A DNA stretch of 10,085 nt. Origin: Nitrososphaeraceae archaeon. GTDB taxonomy: Archaea > Thermoproteota > Nitrososphaeria > Nitrososphaerales > Nitrososphaeraceae. The notes below the pieces were generated by a model, which made no database searches, was not told the DNA's origin, and worked only from the letters and a program-made list of their open reading frames with translations. A program made the translations under genes and the position numbers. Shown piece after piece: positions 1 to 7,020 of the stretch. Location: assembly GCA_025937665.1 (NCBI GenBank), contig JAICQW010000054.1:1-10085 (forward strand). The letters run 5' to 3'. Each line of letters opens with the position of its first letter. Position 1 is the first letter of the stretch.

Positions 1-4
1 ACCA

Positions 5-12
5 TTTAATTT
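5..12 (+). promoter_or_regulatory. Possible TATA box for thrS
   Basis: TTTAATTT lies 30-37 bases before the thrS ATG. That spacing would place transcription start within about ten bases of the ATG, as on leaderless or near-leaderless archaeal mRNAs. No Shine-Dalgarno sequence is visible before the ATG. Only 41 bases of upstream sequence are available, so this is weakly supported. Confidence 0.3.
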
Positions 13-41
13 GACCTTTTAGGTTTAGTTCTCGTCATTAA

Positions 42-1928
42 ATGCGCATTCTTTTGCTACATGCAGATTTTATTGAATATCAACCTATTTCCAAAGAAAT
101 ACAGACGGCAGAGGATGTTCCTTCAAAGTCTAGTAAGAAAATAGACGAAGTGATTGTGGCACTTGTTGCAGTCGAAAAAGATGATGACGAATCCCTAGTT
201 GATGAAGTTGGAAGTGAATTAAAGACATATGGTCAGATGATAAAATGTGATAACCTGTTAATCTACCCGTATGCACACCTAAGCTCGGACCTGGCTGAGC
301 CCAGCATAGCACAATCTCTACTAAATTCCATTGAAGTAAAGTCAAGAAACCTGTTTAAGACTGTGAATAGGGCTCCGTTTGGTTGGACAAAATCATTTAA
401 CATAAAAATAAAAGGGCATCCATTAGCAGAACAATCCAAAACAATTCAGAAAAAATCTGATGATGCTAGTAAATCAAAATCAGAATCGACTGGTGAATCA
501 ATCGCATTAAAATCAGAAGAAGTGCTGAAATCAACGTGGTATGTTCAAACAGTGGAAGGAAATCTTGTTCCAATGGATGAGTATACTTTTGAAAAAAACA
601 GTTCGTTTAGCAAGCTAGCTGATTATGAATTATCAAAAAAAAGAACAGTAGTTGAGGTACCTCCACATGTGAAATTAATGAAGAGACTAGCAATAGCTGA
701 TTATGAACCCTCATCTGACGGAGGTAATATGAGATACTATCCAAAGGGACGTTTAATGAAATCACTAATCGAGATTTATGTTTCAAGTATGGTACACGAA
801 TATGGCGGAATAGAAGTTGAAACACCAGTAATGTATGATTCCAACCATCCTTCAATCCATAGTTATTTTAATAGGTTTCCAGCAAGGCAGTACAGTATTC
901 AATCAGATAACAAACAACTTTTCCTGAGGTTTGCTGCGTGTTTTGGTCAGTTTCTGATGGCCAAGGATTTTCAAATATCTTACAAACAGTTGCCATTGAA
1001 ACTTTATGAATTAACAAGGTATTCTTTTAGAAGGGAAAAGAGCGGGGAATTAGTTGGACTTAGAAGACTAAGGGCCTTCAGTATGCCCGACTGCCATGCT
1101 TTTTGTAAAGATATAGAACAGGCAAAAGAAGAATTTGTCAAGCGGTTTGAGTTATCGTTAAGAGTAATAGAAGGTCTTGGCATATCTCCAAATGATGATG
1201 TGGATATGGTTATTCGATTTACATCAGACTTTTACGAGCAAAATAAGGAATTCATTAAAACTTTTGCAGCCAGACTAAAGAAACCAATAATTGTAGAAAT
1301 GTGGAAAGAGAAATTCTTTTATTTCATCGTTAAATGGGAATTTAATTTCGTTGATAGTTTGGGAAAAGCTGCGGCTCTGTCAACTGACCAAATTGACGTC
1401 GAGAATGGCGAGAGATACAAGATAGAATTTGTTGATAGTGATGGTGAGAAAAAATATCCGATTATTCTACATAACTCGCCTAGTGGAGCAGTGGAACGAG
1501 TAATATTTGCCCTGTTAGAAAAAGCAGACAAAAATGGTACTGCAGGAAAGACTCCAGCATTACCATTATGGCTATCGCACACCCAGGTCAGAATAATTCC
1601 CGTAGCCTTAAAACATACAGAATTTGGTGAGAAAATTGCTGGCGAATTAAACAAAAATAATATCAGGGCGGATATTGATGACAGAGAACTTTCCGTTGGA
1701 AAAAAAATTAGAGAAGCTGAATCTGAATGGATTCATTACATTCTGGTTATTGGAGACAAGGAAGTCGACGGTAGTGAGCTGATAGTTAGAGAAAGGTTAT
1801 CAAAGTCACAATATGGCTTAGCCCTAGATAATCTGATGAAAAAAATCAAACAAGAAATTTCTGATAAACCATACTTGCCATTAAACCTGCCTGTCTTTCT
1901 GTCAAAACGACCGCTAATAATGGTATGA
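42..1928 (+). CDS. thrS: Threonyl-tRNA synthetase, archaeal type with N-terminal editing domain
   Basis: Class II aminoacyl-tRNA synthetase that charges tRNA-Thr in the cytoplasm and removes mischarged Ser. Residues 1 to about 135 match the archaeal editing domain, which resembles D-aminoacyl-tRNA deacylase: YPYAHLSS at 75-82, RAPFGW at 110-115 and KGHPL at 124-128. A Lys/Ser-rich linker at about 133-165 leads into the catalytic core. The core holds motif 2 (about 326-352, TRYSFRRE then LRRLRAFSMPDCH) and motif 3 (about 478-493, SPSGAVERVIFALLEK). Cys300, His352 and His477 sit where the zinc ligands of ThrRS are found. The anticodon-binding domain runs from about 507 to the C-terminus, which ends in the usual PLNLPVFLSKRP tail. 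The length of 628 residues is normal for archaeal ThrRS. An in-frame TAA lies directly before the ATG, so the start cannot move upstream, and the N-terminus aligns with the family. Identification is secure. Confidence 0.97.
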   Translation: MRILLLHADFIEYQPISKEIQTAEDVPSKSSKKIDEVIVALVAVEKDDDESLVDEVGSELKTYGQMIKCDNLLIYPYAHLSSDLAEPSIAQSLLNSIEVKSRNLFKTVNRAPFGWTKSFNIKIKGHPLAEQSKTIQKKSDDASKSKSESTGESIALKSEEVLKSTWYVQTVEGNLVPMDEYTFEKNSSFSKLADYELSKKRTVVEVPPHVKLMKRLAIADYEPSSDGGNMRYYPKGRLMKSLIEIYVSSMVHEYGGIEVETPVMYDSNHPSIHSYFNRFPARQYSIQSDNKQLFLRFAACFGQFLMAKDFQISYKQLPLKLYELTRYSFRREKSGELVGLRRLRAFSMPDCHAFCKDIEQAKEEFVKRFELSLRVIEGLGISPNDDVDMVIRFTSDFYEQNKEFIKTFAARLKKPIIVEMWKEKFFYFIVKWEFNFVDSLGKAAALSTDQIDVENGERYKIEFVDSDGEKKYPIILHNSPSGAVERVIFALLEKADKNGTAGKTPALPLWLSHTQVRIIPVALKHTEFGEKIAGELNKNNIRADIDDRELSVGKKIREAESEWIHYILVIGDKEVDGSELIVRERLSKSQYGLALDNLMKKIKQEISDKPYLPLNLPVFLSKRPLIMV

Positions 1929-1984
1929 AATTAGAAAAAACTGTATCGCAAATCTAAAGCCTAATTTTATTCTTTAATGTTTTT
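1928..1984 (+). terminator. Putative terminator region of thrS: weak inverted repeat plus T-rich tract
   Basis: AAATTAG at 1928-1934 is the exact reverse complement of CTAATTT at 1961-1967, leaving a 26-base loop. The right arm runs into a T-rich stretch with TTTT at 1965-1968 and TTTTT at 1980-1984. Archaeal RNA polymerase terminates mainly on U-rich tracts, so the T-runs are the better signal, and the AT-only stem may be incidental. The last T-run merges with the TATA box of the next gene. Confidence 0.35.
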
Positions 1985-1990
1985 ATATTT
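1980..1990 (+). promoter_or_regulatory. TATA box of the 69-residue protein gene
   Basis: TTTTTATATTT is centred about 27 bases before the ATG at 2012. This is the expected distance between an archaeal TATA box and the transcription start, so the ATG would be at or next to the 5' end of the mRNA (leaderless). No Shine-Dalgarno sequence precedes the ATG. The gene is therefore probably transcribed separately from thrS. Confidence 0.6.
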
Positions 1991-2002
1991 CGTAACTTAG
2001 AT

Positions 2003-2016
2003 CCCATTCAAATGGG
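2003..2016. repeat. Perfect palindrome across the start codon of the 69-residue protein gene
   Basis: CCCATT at 2003-2008 and AATGGG at 2011-2016 are exact reverse complements separated by CA. The palindrome covers the predicted transcription start and the ATG at 2012. It could be an operator at the initiation site. It can act as an mRNA hairpin only if the transcript begins upstream of 2003. It could also be chance. Confidence 0.4.
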
Positions 2017-2221
2017 TAGAGTTGAGAAAGGAGAAAGCTGCGGTGTGAGTGGATGTTCGGAACCTGCACAAAGATCCATTAGTGGAAGTAAGGCCAGTAT
2101 GGCATCAGGTTTGGAAGTCAATACTTCAAACAAGAGAGTATACCTGTGCAGACAGCATTATAAAGAATGGAAAAAAGCAACCAAGGAAGACAGAGAAAAC
2201 GAAAGAGCAAGATGGGGCTAA
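2012..2221 (+). CDS. Small putative zinc-binding protein, function unknown
   Basis: A 69-residue protein I cannot assign to a named family. Cys10-X4-Cys15 near the N-terminus and Cys46-X2-His49 later form a plausible four-ligand zinc site, separated by a Ser/Gly/Lys-rich stretch of 30 residues. The C-terminal 20 residues (KEWKKATKED then RENERARWG) are highly charged and probably helical. There is no signal peptide or membrane segment, so it should be cytoplasmic, perhaps binding nucleic acid or protein. My recollection is that similar small proteins are common in Thaumarchaeota. Reality as a gene is supported by the well-placed TATA box and the patterned Cys/His residues. The overlapping + frame at 2049-2255 lacks these. 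It is convergent with the ureohydrolase gene. Confidence 0.75.
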   Translation: MGRVEKGESCGVSGCSEPAQRSISGSKASMASGLEVNTSNKRVYLCRQHYKEWKKATKEDRENERARWG

Positions 2222-2255
2222 TCAACTAGCAAGAAATTACCTTACGATATTGTAA

Positions 2256-2281
2256 TAGTTAAGATTGAAATTACTTAACTA
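2256..2281. terminator. Inverted repeat between convergent genes, candidate bidirectional terminator
   Basis: TAGTTAAG at 2256-2263 and CTTAACTA at 2274-2281 are perfect 8-base reverse complements with a 10-base loop. The right arm contains the TAG stop of the minus-strand ureohydrolase gene, and the left arm lies 34 bases after the stop of the 69-residue protein gene. The position between two 3' ends fits a shared terminator or 3' end-protecting hairpin. The stem is AT-rich and there is no long T-run on either side. Confidence 0.4.
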
Positions 2282-3229
2282 GACGTACTTTCTTGTTATT
2301 ATCCGCAGAAGCGTTTGTGTTGCAAGTGCTCCTTCTCTATAGTCGTCATTTTTGAGAGCCACCTCTACGAGGTCCATTCCCACCAGATTGGCAGAATCGT
2401 TAATACTTTTTAATATTTGTAATATTTCAAATGGATCCAGTCCAAATGCCTCTGGCGTTCCTGTACAAGGAACATAAGGCGAGTCATAAACGTCAATGTC
2501 AAATGATATGTAAATATTTCTATTATTAGTAACTTTATGTAGATATTTTGTTATGTTCTCCATATTATTTTTTATTTCCCAGGGATCAAATGTTACTATA
2601 CCATTTTTTTCAGCAATATTATTTTCCTGTTTGTCTGCCTGTCTGATACCTATCTGTATGATATTTTTACCCTGAATAAATCCTTCATCTATCAATCTAT
2701 AGAACGGAGTAGTATGACATAGCTTCATTCCTTCGTATTCAGGTTTTAGATCTCTATGAGCATCAAAATGAATAAGCAGAGGTTCAGTTGCTGAAAGGCC
2801 CTTGAAACAAAAGTATGAGATAGTGTGCTCTCCACCAAGTATAAACGGTTTCTTTTTTGTCCTTGAGAGTTCCTCTATCAGGGGAGGAACATTTTCATTT
2901 AAGAAGGAATAAACAGATTCTATTTTTTTACCACCAGTATTTTCGGGCAATTTAATATCACCCAAGTCAAAAATTTTAGCAATTTCCTTGATATCTTTTT
3001 TTTCATCATAAACGTAGGTCTCTATTTGACGGCCAGAAGCACTTCTGATTGCTTCAGGGCCTTTGCTGGTTCCTTTTCCAAAGGAAGTTGTCAGCTCCAA
3101 GGGAATACCAAAAAACACAATCTCCGCTTCATTAAATGAAATTTGCATGTCAATGTCACCAAAAGAACAACCAGCTTTGGTTCTTTCAGGGGTAATGAAA
3201 GCGTCCAAAAGATCTAAAATCTTTGTCAA
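2279..3229 (-). CDS. speB: Agmatinase-family ureohydrolase (arginase superfamily)
   Basis: Binuclear-manganese amidinohydrolase, most likely splitting agmatine into putrescine and urea in the cytoplasm. All six metal ligands are present: His135 (LGGEH), Asp156, His158 and Asp160 (FDAHRD), Asp244 and Asp246 (SFDIDVYD). The conserved Glu289 in GMDLVEV also matches the family. The segment HTTPFYRLIDEG at 172-183 resembles the agmatinase HGTPF region more than arginase, but the substrate cannot be proved from sequence; other guanidino compounds are possible. The length of 316 residues is normal. The annotated start is TTG, with an in-frame TGA two codons earlier. A strong Shine-Dalgarno sequence ends only one base before this TTG, so the true start may lie downstream; the first internal ATG is codon 28. 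It follows polB by 52 bases on the same strand. Confidence 0.85.
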   Translation of the reverse strand: MTKILDLLDAFITPERTKAGCSFGDIDMQISFNEAEIVFFGIPLELTTSFGKGTSKGPEAIRSASGRQIETYVYDEKKDIKEIAKIFDLGDIKLPENTGGKKIESVYSFLNENVPPLIEELSRTKKKPFILGGEHTISYFCFKGLSATEPLLIHFDAHRDLKPEYEGMKLCHTTPFYRLIDEGFIQGKNIIQIGIRQADKQENNIAEKNGIVTFDPWEIKNNMENITKYLHKVTNNRNIYISFDIDVYDSPYVPCTGTPEAFGLDPFEILQILKSINDSANLVGMDLVEVALKNDDYREGALATQTLLRIITRKYV

Positions 3230-3230
3230 T

Positions 3231-3238
3231 CCTCCTCA
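3231..3238 (-). promoter_or_regulatory. Strong Shine-Dalgarno sequence before the ureohydrolase
   Basis: Read on the minus strand this is TGAGGAGG, a near-perfect anti-16S match, followed by one base and then TTG at 3229. The normal distance to a start codon is about 5-9 bases, so it fits poorly with the TTG. The next in-frame candidate near an acceptable distance is ATT (codon 4, about 10 bases away). A TATA-like TCATATTTAGG at 3273-3263 could give a short leader carrying this site. Confidence 0.5.
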
Positions 3239-3281
3239 GCCGATCCCTTGTTTACAGTTATTCCTAAATATGACAAGATTA

Positions 3282-6002
3282 CTAGCTTGACCAAAATAAT
3301 TCATCCAAGTTGCTCTGTCTTGGCTTGCCAATTATAGACTTGAAATTTACATCCAATGCGGTTAGCATTTGATCAAAAGTAGATTCCATCGCCTCTAGGT
3401 ATTTTTCCGTATCTATGTCTTTATGATTTGCCAATTCGACCGGTTTTACTCCCTCAGCGGTTTTTGTCTTTACATATGAGATTATATCTCCAGCTTTTAT
3501 CTGCTTTCCATTGTCTGAGAATTGCATTGCGGCCTTTATATGCTGAGGAATACCCTTCATAGTACTGGTAGTAGAACCATGTCCGTCAATGGATGAGATT
3601 CTCAAGTTTTCAGAGGTCCTCTTGCCATATTTTTCTGGAGATTTGTTTATCATGACGTTGAAAGAAAGGTCCTCCAGAGGATATTTATCCGACTCTAATT
3701 TTTTGGCACTATCTTTTATTAGTTCTTTAATTTTCTCTCTAGCAGCACCGAAATCTTTTTCAGTATTAACTTTACCAAGTATATCTAACATACTATAGAA
3801 TGCTTTTCTAATGAAGGGTGGAGTGTGAGATTTTTTACCTGTCAAGCCCTTTACATCAACAGTACCATCTTTGAGAACTCCAAGATAATTTTTCTTGAGA
3901 TTATTAAAAACAACGTAGCGATATTCCTTGTCAAGTTCCAAGTCTACTCCCTGATTTGTTTTTGCCCATTTTGAAATTTCATCTACATTACCTTCTGAAG
4001 GATTTCTCAGAAATAATGAATCTGTATCACCATAGACAACAGCAATACCTGACTCTTTGCATTTGTCTATTGTTTTTGTGATTATACTTCTTCCGATAGC
4101 TGCAGTAGCATCTGCCACAGGAAGACAGTAGAGTGGAAATATCTCAGCTCCCATTACTCCATAGCTTGCATTAAGAATGACTTTAAGTGCCTGACTTACT
4201 ACAGTATAGAGTTGTCGTTCTTCAGGGGAGATTGTTTTGTCTTTTGATAATTGCTTGTAGTAATTTACTCTGAGATCCCGGAGTGACCCAATTAGGAGTG
4301 AAGTTATTCCCTTTTTCTCCTTACAAGTCCAGTATGTTGTATCAGGAATTTTTTGCTCTGGGTCCTGACTGCAAGTATCGTGGGGACAGTTTACTGTTTC
4401 ATACGATAGATTATGAACCTTGATAATACTCGGATATAGACTGGCAAAATCAACTACCGAAACATTGAAGTGGATTCCTGGGGTGGGTTCTACGACAAGA
4501 CCTCCCCTATACTTTTTTTCTTTTATTATTGCCTCAGTTGATGCCTGTCCTTTGAATCGAAGATCCTCGCTATGAGGAATAAGTGCATTAATTTTTCTGT
4601 GTTCATAAAATAACATTCCTCTGATCCATTGGTTGACCCCCACTCTAGAAAGGTCTTCGACAGAAAGTCTGGATATCCTGGCAATGACAAACAATAATTT
4701 CAGCAAAAGATTATCGTTGAAGCTTGTAAGCCTAAATGTCAATTCGGTATCTTTTAGACAATATTGAGCCAGCTTTTGAATTGGCAGATCGCTTATGTTT
4801 CCATCAAATTCAATCTTGCTATCATTTAGTAGAGCTTCTGCAATTGCATTTAATCTGAATTCAGAATACTTGTGACTGAATGCGTAAATTTGAATAGATC
4901 TATTTTGAAATGTTCTGAATAAATCAATATGTGCACCGTGCTTTAGTTGAACAGGTTCTGCCTGGATACCTTTCTTGATAAATGAATCTCGTTTTACTAG
5001 TATAGGGATTTCTTCCTTTGGTATGATGGTATGATTTATAGGATCAATTTCTGGGTCTTGAGATCTTTCATATAGGTATGGAAGATCAAAATCATCACCA
5101 TTAAAGGTAACTAGTACGCTGTATGACCAAATTATTTTAAAGGTCTTTTCCAATAGCTCCTTTTCTGTTTTGCACATTTCTGCTTCTGGAATTAACGGTG
5201 TACCATCATTGGGATTTTTATCTTGTTCCAGAAGTAATACCTTTCTGAAGCCATCATTTGATACGATACCTACTGCGGTAATCTTTCGATCATGCTCTCT
5301 GGGAACTGGCATCCGTCCTTCTTCTGAATCAACTTCAATATCAAGCGCAATTCTTTTCATTTCAGGAATGGGTTGGTTCAGTAAATCGGCCCACTCTCTC
5401 ACATATTCCCTATACTTGTCGTTTCTTGCCTCTTTGCTCTCTAGGATTTTATCCCAAAGAAAATTTTTTAGAGCATTGTGGACAATGTCTGACATTTTAT
5501 ACGGATCTTCAACAATTTCTTCACCTTGCCTCTTGTAATATGAACCTGGAATTAGTCTAGTATCATAAAGATAGTTTTCATGATATTTTATGTTGGCCTC
5601 CCAAACATTGAGTTTTTCTCTAATGCCGCCTTTTCCACCAATCGACAGTGGATCTGGAGCAATTATTTTTACTGCTTGAATTTCCGTATCTGACATCAAA
5701 TCCATTTTTGGAATTATCTTTAGCTCAAATTTTTTTTCTATAGACGCGATTTCTTCTGCTCTTTTTTGATATTCCAGTTTAGTATAGCAATATGGTTTGT
5801 GATTAGTTCTATCCTGCCAAAAATATATCACGTGTAAATTAGGATCATAGAATTTTAATTGGACCTTCTGATTTTCTCCCGAATAAATTGCCGATATTAA
5901 CATGACTCGGGTATTTTCAGGAAGCTCCTTCCAGTAACTCAAATGCTGATAATCTTTATCATTTTGAAGAAGTGCTGATGACGATTGATCCAAATTACTC
6001 AC
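3282..6002 (-). CDS. polB: Family B DNA-directed DNA polymerase with 3'-5' exonuclease
   Basis: Replicative or repair DNA polymerase of family B. After an N-terminal domain (1 to about 215) come Exo I (ALDIEVDSEEG; Asp221, Glu223), Exo II (FNGDDFDLPYL; Asn301, Asp306) and Exo III (YCLKD; Tyr414, Asp418), so proofreading should be active. Polymerase motif A is DFASLYPSII with Asp518, motif B is Lys607 to Tyr614-Gly615, and motif C is YGDTDS at 657-662; all catalytic Asp residues are intact. Between motifs A and B lie Cys539, His541, Cys544 and Cys560, a possible metal site. The C-terminus, QSNLDELF at 896-903, fits a PCNA-interacting PIP box. At 906 residues it is slightly long for the family. 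The start is GTG, with an in-frame TGA four codons upstream and the next ATG at codon 34. In Thaumarchaeota PolB coexists with PolD, so its exact share of replication is open. Confidence 0.96.
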   Translation of the reverse strand: MSNLDQSSSALLQNDKDYQHLSYWKELPENTRVMLISAIYSGENQKVQLKFYDPNLHVIYFWQDRTNHKPYCYTKLEYQKRAEEIASIEKKFELKIIPKMDLMSDTEIQAVKIIAPDPLSIGGKGGIREKLNVWEANIKYHENYLYDTRLIPGSYYKRQGEEIVEDPYKMSDIVHNALKNFLWDKILESKEARNDKYREYVREWADLLNQPIPEMKRIALDIEVDSEEGRMPVPREHDRKITAVGIVSNDGFRKVLLLEQDKNPNDGTPLIPEAEMCKTEKELLEKTFKIIWSYSVLVTFNGDDFDLPYLYERSQDPEIDPINHTIIPKEEIPILVKRDSFIKKGIQAEPVQLKHGAHIDLFRTFQNRSIQIYAFSHKYSEFRLNAIAEALLNDSKIEFDGNISDLPIQKLAQYCLKDTELTFRLTSFNDNLLLKLLFVIARISRLSVEDLSRVGVNQWIRGMLFYEHRKINALIPHSEDLRFKGQASTEAIIKEKKYRGGLVVEPTPGIHFNVSVVDFASLYPSIIKVHNLSYETVNCPHDTCSQDPEQKIPDTTYWTCKEKKGITSLLIGSLRDLRVNYYKQLSKDKTISPEERQLYTVVSQALKVILNASYGVMGAEIFPLYCLPVADATAAIGRSIITKTIDKCKESGIAVVYGDTDSLFLRNPSEGNVDEISKWAKTNQGVDLELDKEYRYVVFNNLKKNYLGVLKDGTVDVKGLTGKKSHTPPFIRKAFYSMLDILGKVNTEKDFGAAREKIKELIKDSAKKLESDKYPLEDLSFNVMINKSPEKYGKRTSENLRISSIDGHGSTTSTMKGIPQHIKAAMQFSDNGKQIKAGDIISYVKTKTAEGVKPVELANHKDIDTEKYLEAMESTFDQMLTALDVNFKSIIGKPRQSNLDELFWSS

Positions 6003-6020
6003 TGGGTAGTTTCAAATATG

Positions 6021-6037
6021 AAAAAATGGATAATTAT
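6021..6037 (-). promoter_or_regulatory. T-run after tatC and possible TATA box of polB
   Basis: On the minus strand, ATAATTAT (6037-6030) lies 28-35 bases before the polB GTG, a workable TATA position for a nearly leaderless polB transcript. TTTTTT (6026-6021) follows and could end transcripts coming from tatC, whose stop is 51 bases upstream. Both signals are simple AT-rich strings in an AT-rich genome, so support is modest. Confidence 0.35.
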
Positions 6038-6087
6038 CTTTTGCTACTCTATTCAAAGGAATTTGATTGTGCGAATTATTTGGAAAA

Positions 6088-6993
6088 TTAAACAGTAATG
6101 ACTCTATCTTCTCTTCGTCTAATTGCCAGTATGCCAATAGCATATAGGGCAATCATTGGTAATGCGATGAACCACATTGTGACTCCACTACCATCTGGTG
6201 TTATTATTGCACCGAATACCGTAATGATTATTATTGCGTATCTAAAGTTTCTCTGCCAGAATTTAGAGTCAGTTGCGCCACTAAGTGATAATACATACAT
6301 TATGACTGGTAGCTGAAAAGCAATGCCAAATCCCAATACGAATTGCAGTACAAATGTAATGAAATCGTTGACTGTTAGAAATGTTTCAGCGCCTATTGCT
6401 TCACCATACTTGTACAGAAAGTTAAGGGTGAATGGAATTACAAGCACATAGGAGAATGCTACGCCAAGTAAGAATAGCAGGAATATTGGTGATATTACTT
6501 TGAAGAGATTAAATCTTGAAAATGTCTTTTTACCATTTTTGTCTTTTGTCTTGCCATCTTTATCTTCTATGATCTCAGAATCGTCCTTATTTTTTGATGG
6601 ATCAAACGCTGGAGAAATAAATCCAAATATTTCTTTGATTACGATTGGCAGGGAGCATATTAACCCGATTAGTAAGGAGATGTGAACCTGGGCAAAGAAT
6701 ACCTGACCGGGAGCTGTTTGGATAAGCTTTACCCCTGCAGGAAGCAATGTATCTTTCATGTAACTTGTCAACTGGAGTGCCACATTGTTGAGCGGGTCTG
6801 GATACGGATAGTATACTTTAAGATTTTCTTGTGGACCTCCATCCTGGGCCGGAACTGAGATAGGCAAAATTGTTGATTTTATGCTAAAACTCATTGAAAA
6901 AATGGTTATAATTGCAATGCATATTACGATATGAATTATCCTTATTCTAAGTTCATCAAAATGCTCAGCTATTGACATCCCAGATGAAGACAT
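6088..6993 (-). CDS. tatC: Sec-independent (twin-arginine) protein translocase subunit TatC
   Basis: Membrane receptor of the Tat pathway, which binds twin-arginine signal peptides and exports folded proteins. The N-terminal cytoplasmic motif EHFDELRIRI (10-19) matches the TatC H-x-x-E-L-R signature. Hydrophobic segments lie at roughly 20-37, 104-128, 166-193, 211-237, 251-265 and 272-292, giving the six-helix topology. The region IKEIFGFISPAF (119-130) and the later PFTLNFL and GFGIAFQLPVIMYVL segments are typical. Unusually, the loop after helix 2 carries an acidic and lysine-rich insertion (about 131-157) where other TatC proteins have a short segment with a conserved Glu-Arg. At 301 residues it is longer than most. 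No tatA is adjacent, so the partner must be encoded elsewhere. It starts with ATG and is preceded by a TATA-rich palindrome. Confidence 0.95.
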   Translation of the reverse strand: MSSSGMSIAEHFDELRIRIIHIVICIAIITIFSMSFSIKSTILPISVPAQDGGPQENLKVYYPYPDPLNNVALQLTSYMKDTLLPAGVKLIQTAPGQVFFAQVHISLLIGLICSLPIVIKEIFGFISPAFDPSKNKDDSEIIEDKDGKTKDKNGKKTFSRFNLFKVISPIFLLFLLGVAFSYVLVIPFTLNFLYKYGEAIGAETFLTVNDFITFVLQFVLGFGIAFQLPVIMYVLSLSGATDSKFWQRNFRYAIIIITVFGAIITPDGSGVTMWFIALPMIALYAIGILAIRRREDRVITV

Positions 6994-7020
6994 TACAATG
7001 TTCGAAAATAAGCAATCTGG

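Noticed and set aside
130..855. Two minus-strand open frames (130-345 and 607-855) opposite thrS.
   Set aside because: They lie inside a strongly conserved gene on the other strand, show no family motif, and read as low-quality peptide sequence.
1319..1654. 111-residue minus-strand open frame inside thrS.
   Set aside because: Covers the conserved motif 3 and anticodon-binding region of ThrRS on the opposite strand; no promoter or recognisable motif.
1929..2011. Possible small RNA or tRNA between thrS and the next gene.
   Set aside because: No cloverleaf or stable GC stem; the region is explained by T-runs and a TATA box.
2049..2255. Alternative + strand frame overlapping the 69-residue gene.
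   Set aside because: No TATA box at the right distance and no patterned residues; the frame starting at 2012 has both.
5170..5538. 122-residue + strand open frame inside polB.
   Set aside because: Antisense to the Exo I region of PolB; Ser-rich composition typical of a shadow frame. It has no family similarity.
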